Source: Filosporella fistucella (lineage: Eukaryota > Ascomycota > Leotiomycetes > Helotiales). Taken from it: a DNA stretch of 64,000 nucleotides. The notes beneath the pieces were generated by a model. It was not told the origin of the DNA. It ran no database searches and saw nothing but the letters and a program-made list of their open reading frames with translations. The position numbers were made by a program, and so were the translations under genes. How positions within the stretch are numbered: position 1 is the first letter of the stretch; the number at the start of each line of letters is the position of its first letter. The DNA lies in NCBI GenBank assembly GCA_030077755.1, contig JAQJZZ010000010.1, positions 1,550,001 through 1,614,000 on the forward strand, written 5' to 3'. Shown here piece by piece: positions 49,195 to 61,512 of this stretch.

Positions 49195-49947
49195 TCATTC
49201 CTTTCCTTGTCCATCATCCTGATCAAAACAGAAAGCGGAGACATCGAACAAGAGCGGATCTAAAATCTCTCCTTTCGACTCATCCCAATCCCTAGGTTGG
49301 TAATGTCGAGACGCACCCTCCAACTTGGCATTTTCTTTCCGCAATTTCTCTAATTCTTGCTTCACGCTCGAGTATTCGACTTGTAGAGATTCGTACGACC
49401 TTGAGAGGTCACTATGCCGGCCTTCAAGTTCGCCCAATCGTTGTTCGAGTTCCCGCATGTGTTTCTCCTTTCTATCTCGGAAGGCTCGTTGTGAGGCGCG
49501 ATTCTGGGCACGACGGCGCTGCAAAATGTTAGAGACGTTCGGGATACTAAGTGTATAGTAACATACCGAATGTACATGTGATGAAACAGTTTTCTCGCTT
49601 CCATTCTTTCTCCTCCTACGATCATGGTCCTCATAGAGACCCTCAATGTCCAACTCCACTGGGATAAGACCCATTGGCGCCATTCCTTCTCCATTCATTG
49701 GGTATTGCATTGGGAAAGAGGGGTAGGCCATGTATCCATTTGCGCCATACATATTATCGAAACCCTATTTCTCTCTGTTAGGGTCGTTGAAGGTTTCACA
49801 GCATATGCTGGAGCTTACATTGCAATTGAGAGGTGAGCTTGCTGATGACTCGCTGGATGTTCCATCGTACATCCCCGCATTCATCTCTGGGGCTACCAGA
49901 TATGAATTGTTATCGACAGGATTGTCGTTATAGTGGCCGGTCGCCAT
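49195..49947 (-). CDS. AP-1-like bZIP transcription factor
   Basis: Exons 49947-49819, 49764-49567 and 49518-49195 give 216 residues from MATGHYNDN. The first 100 residues are Asn-, Ser- and Pro-rich, with a short basic stretch, DRRRRKNGSEK. The last intron falls exactly at the start of the basic region, RRRAQNRASQRAFRDRK (residues 110-126), which has the NxxSQRAFR signature of Pap1/Yap-type factors. A leucine zipper follows: LEQRLGELEGRHSDLSRS, then VKQELEKLRKENAKLE. There is no obvious cysteine-rich redox domain, only one Cys near the end, so this is not a classic Yap1. It probably binds TTACTAA- or TGACTAA-like sites; targets unknown. Confidence 0.9.
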
Positions 49948-52900
49948 GATGAAGAGTAGGGGCAGATATTGATGTGGTCTTGGGATAGAGGCTCAAGTCA
50001 ACAGTCCAGTGCGCAATTTCTTTCTTGACTGTCGTCGTGTATTTGCCAGCTCTGCGCGGGGTAGTTGGAATCAAAACAGAACTTTAATCCAAAATGAAGC
50101 TTGAGGGATAGCAGAGCTTAAGTTATATTTGAGGAACGCATCATCCGGCTGGTGCAAGGAGAATTCTCGGGTGCAATTGTCCCTCGATCAAGGAGACGAC
50201 AATTAAGGATGTGACCGACCCCAAATGGGCCCCCAGGGATGGGACAGCTGCGGAATTGAAGTATACAGATTTAAAACTGGCGGCATACCGCCGTTGAAGG
50301 GCTGCCTTCCGCTCTGGGACAGTGTTCAGACCAATCAACAACCCAGTGTAGTGCATAGTGAGCGGTCACTAACTTTATGTTTGAAGAACCGGGGTATTTG
50401 CCCCATTCCGTGTGTACGGTATCTTTTTGGGGACACGGACCTATAGGCTATCTCAGGATAGTTCGGTACAGTACAATACAGTACAGTACAGACGATACAG
50501 CGGGATGGGAAAACCTGTGTGCTCGATATAATAATTGTGCTGCGGAGCCACACGGCATGCTTCGCACAAGGTTGGCAAAGGTTGTGTAAGGTTGGGTCAA
50601 CGTGGGAGGTGGAAGGGCAGGGCAGGGTGAGGTTTTTCAGGGGAGCTGTTTGCTGGCCAGTCACAGTTGGACCACCTCACGCAAAAGTTTATTACCTAAA
50701 TACTCACACGCAGTTTTGCAGTGCTGACATGAACAACAATCGCCGGGCCCCTGTCGTTCATCGTTGCTGACGGTGCAAACTAATCCTCGCCTACGCACTT
50801 CTCGTGTCCGCCATCGCAGGGCGTTATGCAAGCTGACAGCCAAGTTCTCGGACTTATCTACACTGTACATATTCTTCTTATTGTTCGCTTGGTCGCCCGC
50901 TGCTGACTTGTCAGTTAAACAAAGCCACTTCTATTCTAAAATGTATGGTTTGCTTCCACGGACGGACTCTCGGTCAGTTTACCATACCTTGAGGATGGCG
51001 AGACAATGTCGAATTATTTCCAGCACGATATCACAGCAAAAGGACCCCACACTTGTATAGCCCGGCGTCTAGCAAAGGAGGAAGCCTTCCGGATTCGCAG
51101 TGATCTTAGCCTAAGGTATTCGAGTCACTTCTCCAAGCAGGATTGAAGGCACTTGGTTCGAGGCAAGTAAGAAAATTTGTATGGGAGGATTTTGAGGCTC
51201 AAGCCTCACAGTACAAGCAGTGCAGCAGAGCAAGCTACTGGTAGTCGTGATTGACCACACTGTTCCTTCGAATATGACAAGCAAGCGTATTTGACACTCT
51301 TTAGGCATGACCCCAGTCCCACCAAATAACCACTCTACAGTACTGTACCGGAGCTCCGTTTGATAAGAAAAGTTACAAATTAATGCGGTACAGGTATGAA
51401 GTAGAGTTTAGATCTCCATGGCCCACCTGAATTTTACGCGGCCAAAGAAGGGAGATCGGCCAGGTCAAATCCCTAATTTTTGACAGGCGGGCAGGGGAAG
51501 GCAAGTTAAACTCCAGAGACAGTTGGCGGGAAAACGTTTTCAACAAGCTAATTAGCCCTATTTGATTTTCCTGGTCTCTCTCTACAAGATACACTAGGAT
51601 GTCGGAATTAACCCTTTATACCAAAGCTCGAAAGATACCACCGGCGTAGCGGGCAGACTTAGCCGTTTGCTGTCCAATGCGAGTCTAATCTTCATATTCC
51701 ACGTTGGGAAATACCGGCCATGACCAGGAAAGCCAGTGTACCACAATTACAAGGCCCTACAAGGCAAGCAACGTTGGATTCGGTCAAAGAAGAGATGGCC
51801 TGATTATGACGATCATTCCGGGATACGTAGTATGCAGTAACGAGGATATTGGATTCGTCCACGATGTGATGCATTTGTTCTAGAACTCATCTCGCAAGGT
51901 TGAGCCGCTGAGATCTCTGGGTTTGGCCTTTTGGGATGATTTCTGGTTGGAGGGTTCTTTGGTCCTCGGCAAGGATGCCGATAATGATAAGAGGGGGAAA
52001 GCAAAACATTCGCAGAAGTGACGGCAACGACATTTGATATCGGCCTGTCATTTACGAATTCTGTTGACCATGGTCTAAGGTAACGGCTGATATCGTGTTG
52101 TCTGATGCAGATCCCACTACGAGAAATGTCCAGGAAACCCCGTGGGCACCCCGAGAGTTGGACCCCTAAATTCGGCAAGTTGCCGGAAGGCATGGGAGTT
52201 CGTGAAGACCGATACAGACCTGGGAGGTTTAACGTATAACCTCCCGTACGCCGCTGACATCACCATCATTGAAAGCATAGAGAGGGACAATATCCCTGAT
52301 TGTAATAATTGACATCAGAGCCATATCGTTTGATTCAAGACAGGTATTTTGTCGGCCTGGGAGGGAGGTATTTGAGTGTTACCGCTTTCCGCGCCTGGCA
52401 GCGGCACTGCACCGGGGAACGGTAGTTTGCTTCTCAAGATCGTCGAACTGAAAAATGCTTGGTACTGTACGAAGTAGTGTGCAATCCTTACGGAGGACTG
52501 AGCTGCCCAATGATACTGAGTCAAGATTGCAAAGATTTCTTTCGTTCTTTCGTTCTTACCCCACTTTCACCACCAGCCAGATCATGATATTGTTCCCTGT
52601 CTTTTCACAATCATGTCTGAGGGATGAATTGTCATTGGTACTTGGACCACCCTTTGAGACTGCAAATCTGCCATTCGAGATATTGCTGAAGTGAATTTCC
52701 GCAAGACGCGGAAAGTGTTAGAAAGTGTGCACCATATCAAAGGGCAGGAGATGCCCAACCCTTCAACAACTTTACCGCATACAGCTCAAACACTTCGCCG
52801 TGGGCGATGGTATGCAAGTCATTTAATGCAACATGCACAGTCAACATGCAACTGGATCCACTGAATGTCAGTGCCCGAGATGTCAATATAAAAATTGCTG

Positions 52901-54661
52901 AAACTTTGGCCATATCCACGAGGAATAGATAAACGCAAAGATGTGATCCCTGTCAATTGTATCAGAAATAAAATGCGGCGCCGGAGGCAAGCGCCGGACG
53001 AAGGAGTCTCTATTCACATTCTGCTAAAGGGGTTCTATCGTATGCTGCTTGGCCTGAGAAAGCGTCTATTCAGTGCCTTACGCTGTTAAATATGATGTTG
53101 ATGCTGAGGTCCCGGATCGATTTTCGATGCCATTTACGGCAACAGAATATTCTACACTTTTACTACAATTTTCGTTTCCGCTCAGAACATCAAGACTTGT
53201 GACTATATTCAAGTTCGAGACTGCTTACACATAGATATGTGGCATGAAATACGGCTTGGTATGAAGCTATCAGTGTGATATATTCGGTGCCAATTCACGC
53301 CAAGAATATATTCTTCCTATGCCAGGTCATCACCTCCCGCAGAAGAAGAAACAGGCTTCCAGTGAATTGCTGCTACAATATCTCGATTAGAGATGTGCAT
53401 CGATCTAAGGATGATACCAAATTCCAACCCTTGTCACCCGCACCCTGGCTATATGTGATGAAGCCTCCATTAGCACCACACATTCCTCTTCTGGTTACCA
53501 CATGTTTGAATGCACAAACCCCAATATCCCGTGGCAGAGTCTTCAACTGCCTTATCTGATTGCCGTCGATTGAAAAGGTACCCGTGCTCACCGCTTGAAA
53601 AATCAATGTATCCCCTTCTTTTGGACTAGAGAAACACACTTTCTATTTGCAAAGAGGCAGTGAAATACGAACAAATAACCCGCTAAAACAATCAATATAA
53701 GGACTTTCTTGACTCATCAAAAGCTGAAATTTAGCACAAATTCTAGTGCTTCCTTTTCCCAGCCAAAACTTTTGTACAGCCTCAAAACTCGGGGCTACAG
53801 ACCCCTCAGAAGTGATATTCACAAGTGAACAGACTAATATTTGAAAAGGCGGACAGATCGACGCCACACTACAATTCAGCCATACCACATGGCATGCCAG
53901 CGAACATGCACTGCAACGCACAAATTCCTTATCCAGGCAAGTAATGCGGAGTAGCCATGCGTGTCAAACCGTTTATGGTCGCTGTCAAGAGAGTGGTCTT
54001 TGCATGCGGGGAGAACGCAGACGGGATTCCAGCCCGTGGAGAGAAAGCTGGGTAAACCCCTTTCAGTGCAGCCGGAGAGGACAGCCAGCAAGAATCGGAT
54101 GACTTTGAAGTCAATGGCGCTGCCGTTTGGTGGGAGATGTCCCAAGGAACATGGGTCTGGATGCGGGAGGCGTTTGGACATTTGCTATGTGCTTGCTGTG
54201 GTGCAGAGGAGAGGGTGTGAAGGATATCGTCTTTCCTGAGAGGTGGAGATATTGAAGTGTCGGTTAGAGAAGATGCAGAGGTTAGTCAGATAGCATGCTT
54301 TTATCCCACATAACTACGAGCCACCCCCATCTCGTAAAGGCTAGAGTGAGGCTGAAGAAGGATAAAGGTCAAACAAATACCATTGATGCCAACAATAGAA
54401 AGTACTAGCATACACTTGGCCATTATTGACCATCATCACCACCATTCTCTACCTCTATGCATCAAGAAACGCCAAATTTGTGGAACACGCAAAGAGTACA
54501 CATGTTTTCAGCTATGGCTTAGCCCCCAATCCATAGCCTCCTTCAAGACCCCCAAGTTCCCCCTGCCCTAATTCATCCACCAATATTCACAAGTATTCAT
54601 TGCAGAGAAGTATGTGCGTTCGTATTGTCTTTAGGCTCCTCTTCCCTCCTGCCGTCATCGT
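49948..54661. other. Gene-poor 4.7-kb region
   Basis: From the bZIP start to the V-ATPase stop. Only short, mutually overlapping frames are present, such as 53876-54239 on both strands, none with a family match. Contains GTACA repeats and scattered GTAC palindromes. No RNA gene or transposon recognised. Confidence 0.5.
50466..50490. repeat. GTACA microsatellite, five units
   Basis: Five units, one of them ATACA, in the region upstream of the bZIP gene. Related GTACTGTAC palindromes occur near 51341 and 52462. Confidence 0.6.
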
Positions 54662-55585
54662 TTAACATGAGACATCCAAAGTTGCCTTCGAGTTCATGAG
54701 CAGGGCAACAATCAATCCGTAAAGACCTGACTTGTGTTAGCTTTTTGTGCAGATCAAAATGGCTCAAGAATTTGCAGATTCAAGTTGTTGGTAGTGGAGA
54801 ACAACAAGAAATGTATGCTCCGACTTCCAGGCTAAACTTGGTATCCATAGTAAAGTATGCTGACTCACCCAAAACTTCAGCGAAAATGAGAATCAGAATC
54901 ATGCCAACGAAAAGGCGAGGTTGTTGTGCGGTACCCCGTACACCAGCATCACCAACGATACCAATAGCGAAACCAGCAGCCAAACCAGCGAGACCGACAC
55001 TGAGACCAGCACCGAGTTGAATGAAACCGGTATAGAGTGGCAACTGTTGCTTAAGACCGTCCGAGATCAAGACCGAGACGACAAGACCGTAGATACCAAT
55101 GATACCAGCCATAATAACGGGGACAATGTCTATCCTATGTTAGTACTCGTAGATGAATTGATAACATCTTAGCTTACTCTTGACAATCAAGTCAGGTCGG
55201 AGGACACCCATGGCACAGATACCGACACCAGACTTGGCAGTTCCATATGCAGCACCAAAACAGGTGAAGACGATGGCAGAAGTGCAACCCATAGCACCAA
55301 AGAATGGCTATATCATAATTAGTTTGATGTTTCTGATGGCAAGGTTTCTCGTTTCAATTGAATTGACTAAGGTTGATATCAGTTGGATGAAGTTGGTAGG
55401 ATACGAACCGCATAGACCGGGCTGGAGAGAATGAAGTTAGCATACGTTCCCCATTACAAAATATATTCATGCTATTGTCCACAGATTTCATGATGCATGT
55501 GATGAAGCTTATCTGGATGGATCTGAAGAACGAAATCAAGGAGGGCTCACCAGAAGATCAAGCTATCAGCGATTGCGTCCGTCAT
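54662..55585 (-). CDS. VMA3: V-ATPase proteolipid subunit c
   Basis: Five exons: 55585-55551, 55421-55409 (13 bases), 55307-55178, 55129-54869 and 54726-54662, giving 167 residues. It is the rotor ring subunit of the vacuolar H+-ATPase. Four membrane helices are visible: [59 protein letters not shown]; and [20 protein letters not shown]. Glu144 in FAEVLG is the proton-carrying residue. The 13-base exon encodes the CPVYAPFF junction that fungal subunit c proteins share; without it the frame breaks. It is divergent from SNU13 over a 448-base promoter. The 3' tail after MNSKA is short. Subunit c' (Vma11) is a close paralogue, so the symbol is likely but not certain. Confidence 0.92.
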
Positions 55586-56033
55586 TTTGGCGGTGTTTTG
55601 GAGCTGTATTGGAAGAGGTGTAGAGTTTCGTGAAGCTTAACGAAGCTGTGCAGGTATCGATTGAAAGCTTTGGTGATGGGAATGAGCTTGAGTTGTTGTC
55701 CTGATGGATGGTGATGATGAGAGGTTCGAAGGTCTTTGCAGCTAGCTATAACGCTAATCCCGAAAACGTTAGCGTAGGCGCAACATCTCGAGCGAACTTT
55801 TGGCAGACATTTTTTAAAGATTCAAGCTCCAAGAATATTTCATTCCCACTAATTCCAAATTTACAACAGCACCAGGGCGAGCCAACGCAAGGAACCCTGC
55901 CAGCTTCACTTAACACTTTCTGACAACCATCCCGAACCAGTGTAAGTAATGCGCCATTACGACAAGTCCCTTCAAACACTCTATTCAGTATCTAACAAGT
56001 TACGCAGAATCGAACTCAAAACCACCTTTCAAG
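55586..56033. promoter_or_regulatory. Divergent promoter of VMA3 and SNU13
   Basis: 448 bases between opposite start codons; no gene inside is supported. Confidence 0.5.
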
Positions 56034-56526
56034 ATGGCAGAAGAACAAAATGGATCGGCTGGTGAGCCTTATATTCCAAGAGGTCATGGGGAAACTTTGG
56101 CTAATAGAGAACAGCTTGGCCAGTTGCAGATGCCGCTTTGACGCAAGAGATCCTCGACATCGTTCAGCAAGCCTCGCATTACCGTCAATTGAAGAAGGGC
56201 GCGAACGAGGCAACAAAGACCTTGAACAGAGGTATCTCTGAGGTTATCATCCTCGCTGCAGATACCGCTCCTCTTGCTATCTTGCTCCATCTCCCTCTTT
56301 TGTGTGAGGACAAGGTTTGTGATACTGTAGTAAATTTCTTGCAGCCAGAATACTGACTTATCTCCAGAACGTTCCCTATGTCTATGTCCCCTCAAAGACC
56401 AGTCTTGGCCGTGCCTGCGGTGTCAGCCGTGCTGTTATTGCCGCTTCAATCACCACGAACGAGGCTAGTGATCTCATGAACCAGATCCGATCCCTGAAGG
56501 ACAAGGTAGAGAGACTTATGATCTAA
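56034..56526 (+). CDS. SNU13: Snu13, L7Ae-family snoRNP and U4 snRNP protein
   Basis: Exons 56034-56061, 56115-56314 and 56368-56526 give 128 residues, close to yeast Snu13 (126). It binds kink-turns in box C/D snoRNAs and U4 snRNA, so it serves both rRNA modification and splicing in the nucleus. Visible motifs are the L7Ae core, [33 protein letters not shown]; and [20 protein letters not shown]. The first exon is short (MAEEQNGSA) and the acceptor AACAG was chosen because it restores [14 protein letters not shown]; the later TTGCAG would remove conserved residues. Confidence 0.95.
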
Positions 56527-57107
56527 GGATTGGATCACGGAGGCTTGTTAGCAAATTACAAGTTTGTAGTTGGCGTTTGGCCACGGCCGGGATATCTGGA
56601 CTTGTGATTTACCGGCGAATGAAAAGGCGAATGTCATAATTGCCTTTGAATCGAGTACAACCCAGAACACAAATTCCGTCTGTTACTGCAGGTGATACAA
56701 GAGCCAATATGCCATAGTTCTTTTGATTGCTTAGACAGATCCTATCGAAAGTGAAACTCTGATTTTGAACTGATTTTTGTGTATCCTGGAACATCTTGCA
56801 CGCTATACATTTCTTTGACGGTAAGGTACATGAGAGAAGCATATGTAAGCTTCAAAATGAAAGACTCCAGCACTAGGTAGCTTTACTTTGTATGAGCCGT
56901 CTAGAAGTGTCTAAAAGATATGTCTAATTCATTAACTCCCGCAATGGTCCCGCAAGTGCAATATTCGAATCACAAGTGCCACAAGCTTAGGACTCTGCAT
57001 GACCCACCTCTTTCAGGCGAGATATGGACACAAAATTCGGTAGGCACCCCACAGGAAATTTTTGAGTGAAAATCTCATGAGCAGCCCAAAAAATTGCAAA
57101 AATTTGA
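56527..57107. other. Intergenic, no gene seen
   Basis: 581 bases between SNU13 and the tRNA gene. One minus frame (56609-56842) is unsupported. Probably the SNU13 3' UTR and the tRNA 3' flank. Confidence 0.5.
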
Positions 57108-57196
57108 TTCCGACACGGGGAATCGAACCCCGGGCTCCGCCGCACTTTAGAATAACTTCATGAGAGGGCGAAATGTTACCGTTACACCATATCGGA
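57108..57196 (-). tRNA. tRNA-Glu, anticodon CUC, with intron
   Basis: The minus strand folds as a tRNA: the acceptor arm TCCGATA (57196-57190) pairs with TGTCGGA (57115-57109). The anticodon loop is CTCTCA plus C38, giving anticodon CTC, and the T arm carries GGTTCGATTCC. An 18-base intron (57160-57143) lies between bases 37 and 38, the standard place. The B box and A box promoters are internal. No CCA is encoded, as expected for eukaryotes. Confidence 0.93.
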
Positions 57197-58979
57197 TATG
57201 TTTTTGATACTGCCCTTCGCTTGTTTGGTTATATATTGGGGCTCTTACTGTAGTATCTCGTTTGGTGTTTTCGTGGAGTCAATATCACTCTCCTTTCTCG
57301 GCCACACACTTTAAGTATATCTGTGTCTGCCAAAGATACATCTTCTACAGTATATCTTTATGCTTGCCTGGCTGGTTGGCATATTCTCATAACTGTTCGG
57401 AGACTCTAAAACAAAAGGATTGCTTGACTTTCTCTACAACACTCAATGCCACTGCAATCTTTAGTCGGACGCCTCAGTCACGTGCATCTTCAAAATCATT
57501 TCCCACCAAGCTGGAGTAGCAACATGCCGCCTGTCAATCAACAAATAAGGGGCATGGGCGTTCTCAAATTTCTGATCTACAAATTGCCCTTTGTAGCATT
57601 CCTTCTCTCCTTCGCTGCCGTTCCTAGAAGACTTAGGTATCTCAGCAACGTTCGGCAGTGGCGTGCACGATCCTCTACGCTTGGCAGGCCTCAATGAAGC
57701 TTAAAAAGGAAGCTTCATATTATCCTTATGAGTTTTCATATATCTCTTTATCGACTTATATTGCTCTGCATACTCCCCATGATCTCCCTCCCCCTCCCTC
57801 CCCCCCGAAGCTACGTTTCTTATCTATGAATAGAATCAGTCGCGTGGGGTATCGGGAGCCACCTTCCAATTTTTCTAGGTGGTAGACATGTTTGGTCGCC
57901 ATACTTTTGTCGTGTTCGAGACTTGCAATCTTTTCTTTCGTCATTAACCACACGCAGTGGCAACTCCACGTCGGTACTTTATGAACCGTGTGCAAATGAG
58001 GCTGCATAGTGAAGATTCAGAACCGGGCTGTCGCATTATGATAGTAACTCGTCGTGCATCCTGGCACGTTGGGAGGTTAAGAATTCACTTGCTTGCAATT
58101 ACAGGAAAATTATACGCGGATGGTGTTTGAACAGCGAAGATACATACCCGTCTATTGGAGGCTGTCATTTGCCTTTTTAGTCTTGTTTTTGTTGATTCGA
58201 TTATCTGAACATGTGGACTTTGATATTTTCTCTACCAGCTGTATCATGAATCAAATCTTGAAGCAAGCGCTTACGTAGAATTCCAGCACCATCCGACATC
58301 ATCTGGGGTATCACTCAGAGATACCCCTGTATTCAATAGCTTGTCGAGCTGGTAGTGGTTGTCAAATTTCAAACTTTGGTTCATACCGACCGAAGAGGAA
58401 GTTCAATAGCCAGCCTGTCATGTGCACGTCCTTCGCCGCACTTCCCTATTCGCAGAATTTACTTACAGGATATGGAGAAACTTCAGAACAAACATTTTTG
58501 GGGAATGATATCGAGAAGCGGATACCAGTGTGTAGAAATCACCTTCCCGTTGCAATCGACCGAATCTTGCCAGGCAAATAGCAAGCTGAAGCAAGCTGTA
58601 TGTAGTATCCGTAGCTGGAAGAAGTATATCCATCTCGTATTTTATGTAAGAAACAATCGCAATGGCGATATCTATGTAATGCTTGCGTTACTAGGTTAGA
58701 TGCATGAGGCAGCTCGAACTTGGGAAGCACAATTGCTCTCTAACCGGATTTCGTTATAAGAATCATCTTCTCTGCTGGGGCCTGCCCAAGCATGACCTAC
58801 TCATCTAAATATCTAACGCGTCTTGTCTGAAGAGGCAAGTCAATTTGACCAGACAAAGCTGAGTCAAAAAAAACGAAAAGGAAGGTGGCATAAACTGGCG
58901 TGTCAAATTCCTATAAAACTCTCCTTATTCCCACGATGGTTCATCTGACACCCCAACATTCATTGATTCAAAACTCACA
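57197..58979. other. Intergenic region, 1.8 kb
   Basis: Between the tRNA gene and the subtilisin-like protease. Short frames without support; C-rich tract near 57785-57808. The 3' part is the protease promoter. Confidence 0.5.
58912..58918 (+). promoter_or_regulatory. TATA box of the subtilisin-like protease
   Basis: TATAAAA, 62-68 bases before ATG at 58980, spacing typical of a fungal core promoter with a short leader. Confidence 0.6.
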
Positions 58980-61512
58980 ATGGTTAACAAAACCCTTGTC
59001 CTCTTTGTCACGGCACTCTTAACTGGGACCGCCTTTGGTAATCCTTCATTCAAGCCTGGCCCGATACCACAAAGCAGAAGCTCATTTGCTCCGCCTGCTC
59101 CTGATGCCAAAAAGTCTCAAGGGAAGCCACAGCCAAAGTTTGTTCCCAACGGCTACATCGTACAACTGAAAAGCAAAGGGCCAATCTCAAAGCGTGCTGC
59201 TGATCTTCATGAAGAATTCCATCTGACCGCCAAACGAGATGCTGGCCTAGATTACTCTGTCAGAGAAACATTCTCTGCCGAGTCCCTCTTCGTTGGTTTA
59301 TCATTAACACTTCACAATGCAGATGTCCAGGCCCTCAAAGGGATGAGTAATGTCGCTGGAGTCTGGCCAATCCAGACAGTACCGAGACCTCTGGCTGCGA
59401 TCCAACGCGACTCTGTCGGCCCCAGGTTCTCCACAGCTCCTGTGGCAGGTACCAACTACACTCTGCCATATCTTACCGGCGACCTCGATGTCAATCGCCC
59501 TCACTCGATGACTGCCGTGGATAAAGCGCACGCTGTGGGAATCAAAGGAAAGGGCGTCAAAATTGCTATAATCGACACTGGTGTGGACTACGAACATCCG
59601 TCTCTAGGAGGCTGCTTTGGACCAGGTTGTAAGATAGCCTTTGGATATGATTTTGCGGGAGATGACTACAACCCAAATATTGGAAGCCCAGCAACCGAAA
59701 GTCCTGATCCAATAGTTCACTGTCTTAGTGGTGGTCATGGCACTCATGTATCTGGTGAGTATTTTTAAAATCAATAATTTCTTCCATTGACATCAAGTAG
59801 GTATTGTGGGAATGCAAGATCAGCCTGGAAGGGGCTACGGTCTGGTTGGAGTGGCTCCGGAAGCAACGCTTGGTAAGTGAAATGTAAAGATTTCGTCCAA
59901 AACTAATTTTATGCAGGCATGTATCGTATTTTCGGATGTTCAGGAGGCGCTGACGACGACATTATTATGAAGGCCCTCATCAAAGCTGGGTCCGAAGGTG
60001 TCAATGTTATCAGCATGTCTTTCGGCCAAATGTGGCAAGATGAAGACACAAATCCATACACAATCATCACCTCGAGTTTGGTAAAGCAGGGCGTGGCGTT
60101 GTTCGCCGCGAACGGTAATTCTGGGAGTTTCGGCATTGGAGGTGCTTCGATACCTGCAATCAGTCGAGACGTCTTCGGTGTTGGCTCAGTCAGTAACGAG
60201 AAGTTTGCTCTCACCTACCAACTAAAAGACTCAAACGGCCGTCATCTCAGGTACTCAGCACAAGTTCCACAAGAGTCCCCACCTGAAGGCCTTATTGTCC
60301 AGGTCATGAGTTACGGAGGGCCCGACTGGCTACAGACTGGAGCATATATTGATCTGTATGAAGAAGTTGCAGCGAATCTATCTGCAGCAGGAATAGGTAA
60401 GTTTGCGTTTATGTATACCTTGGGTTGAGTGCTAAATCCCAAATGCAGATCCTGCAACGGTTATTCTTGCCACCAGATACGGCGATTATGCTCCAGAGGT
60501 CAAGGCAAGAGTCGCCTCGAGATTCGGCTATAAATATTTCGCTACATATTCCACAGCAGGTGAAGATCCATGGTGGGGCAACGAGTATGCGGTAGAAGAT
60601 CCCGAACAAATTTGGCCAATTAATCCCATTACTATCACTTCTCAGGACGGTGCCACTATCTTGAGCAGCTACGGAAGGAACCCCTTGAAATACAAGATCT
60701 CACTGAGTTCTACGGATTATGCTGCCAAGAGCTCAACCCAAGTGACTGGCGGTTCCATGAGCAACTTCTCATCCTTTGGTCCAACAACGCAGTTGAACAT
60801 CAAGCCACAGCTTTCCGCACCAGGTGGCAATATTCTAGCTACATGGCCATTAGGGAGCACTGGATATACCATCATCTCTGGAACTTCGATGTCAACCCCC
60901 TACATGGCTGCTGCCTACGCTCTTGTGAAATCTCAGCGACCCAGTCTGTCAGTTCATGAGATCTACGCCTTGATGCAAGAATCTGGAAAGCCAATACCTT
61001 GGTACTACAACAAAAACATCAAGTCGGCAGCCATTCATCAAGGTTCTGGACTCTTGAATGTTCATAATGCATTGACTTGGGAATCGATCGTCACCCCAAC
61101 GCAACTCAATGCCGGGCTGTCGAAAGACTACGTCAACTGGAAAAACACTGTCACTTTGAACTTCACCATCACCAACAAGTCTTCGCGCTCCAAGACCTAC
61201 ACATTCTCTCACACACCAGCTGGCTTGATGCAGAATCTGTGGTGGGACGAGGCTACGTACAATAACATGTACCCGTATTATGGATCAGTCAAGTTTCACA
61301 CAAGCTCTGTTCTCATTCAAGCTGGTGCTTCTAGTACCGTCAGTGTTGATATCAGTGCCCCTGTTCCCGACGCAAGCTGGGGAGATGACGCTATTAATCT
61401 GGTTGATCCGATGTACAGCGGTTTCATTGTTGTTATCAATAACTATGAGACTTACACAATCCCGTACGTTGGGCAGATCTGGGACAACTGCAGGTTTCTG
61501 GAGTGTGTGTGA
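58980..61512 (+). CDS. Secreted subtilisin-like serine protease (S8 family)
   Basis: Exons 58980-59754, 59801-59872, 59917-60396 and 60449-61512 give 796 residues. The signal peptide is about residues 1-20 (LVLFVTALLTGTAFG). A propeptide follows (NGYIVQLKSKG, inhibitor I9-like). The catalytic triad is Asp199 (IIDTGVDYEHP), His253 (GGHGTHVSG) and Ser589 (SGTSMSTP), with the oxyanion Asn in FAANGNSG. About 200 residues between Asn and Ser hold a PA-like insert, as in the larger S8A proteases. The C-terminal 170 residues (TVTLNFTITNKS, SSTVSVDISAPVP) form a beta-sandwich of the Fn3-like type. It probably degrades proteins outside the cell. All active-site residues are intact. A TATA box lies close upstream. 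Confidence 0.93.

Noticed and set aside
53876..54239. Opposed frames of about 100 and 92 codons
   Set aside because: They overlap each other on opposite strands, and neither has family support or exon structure.
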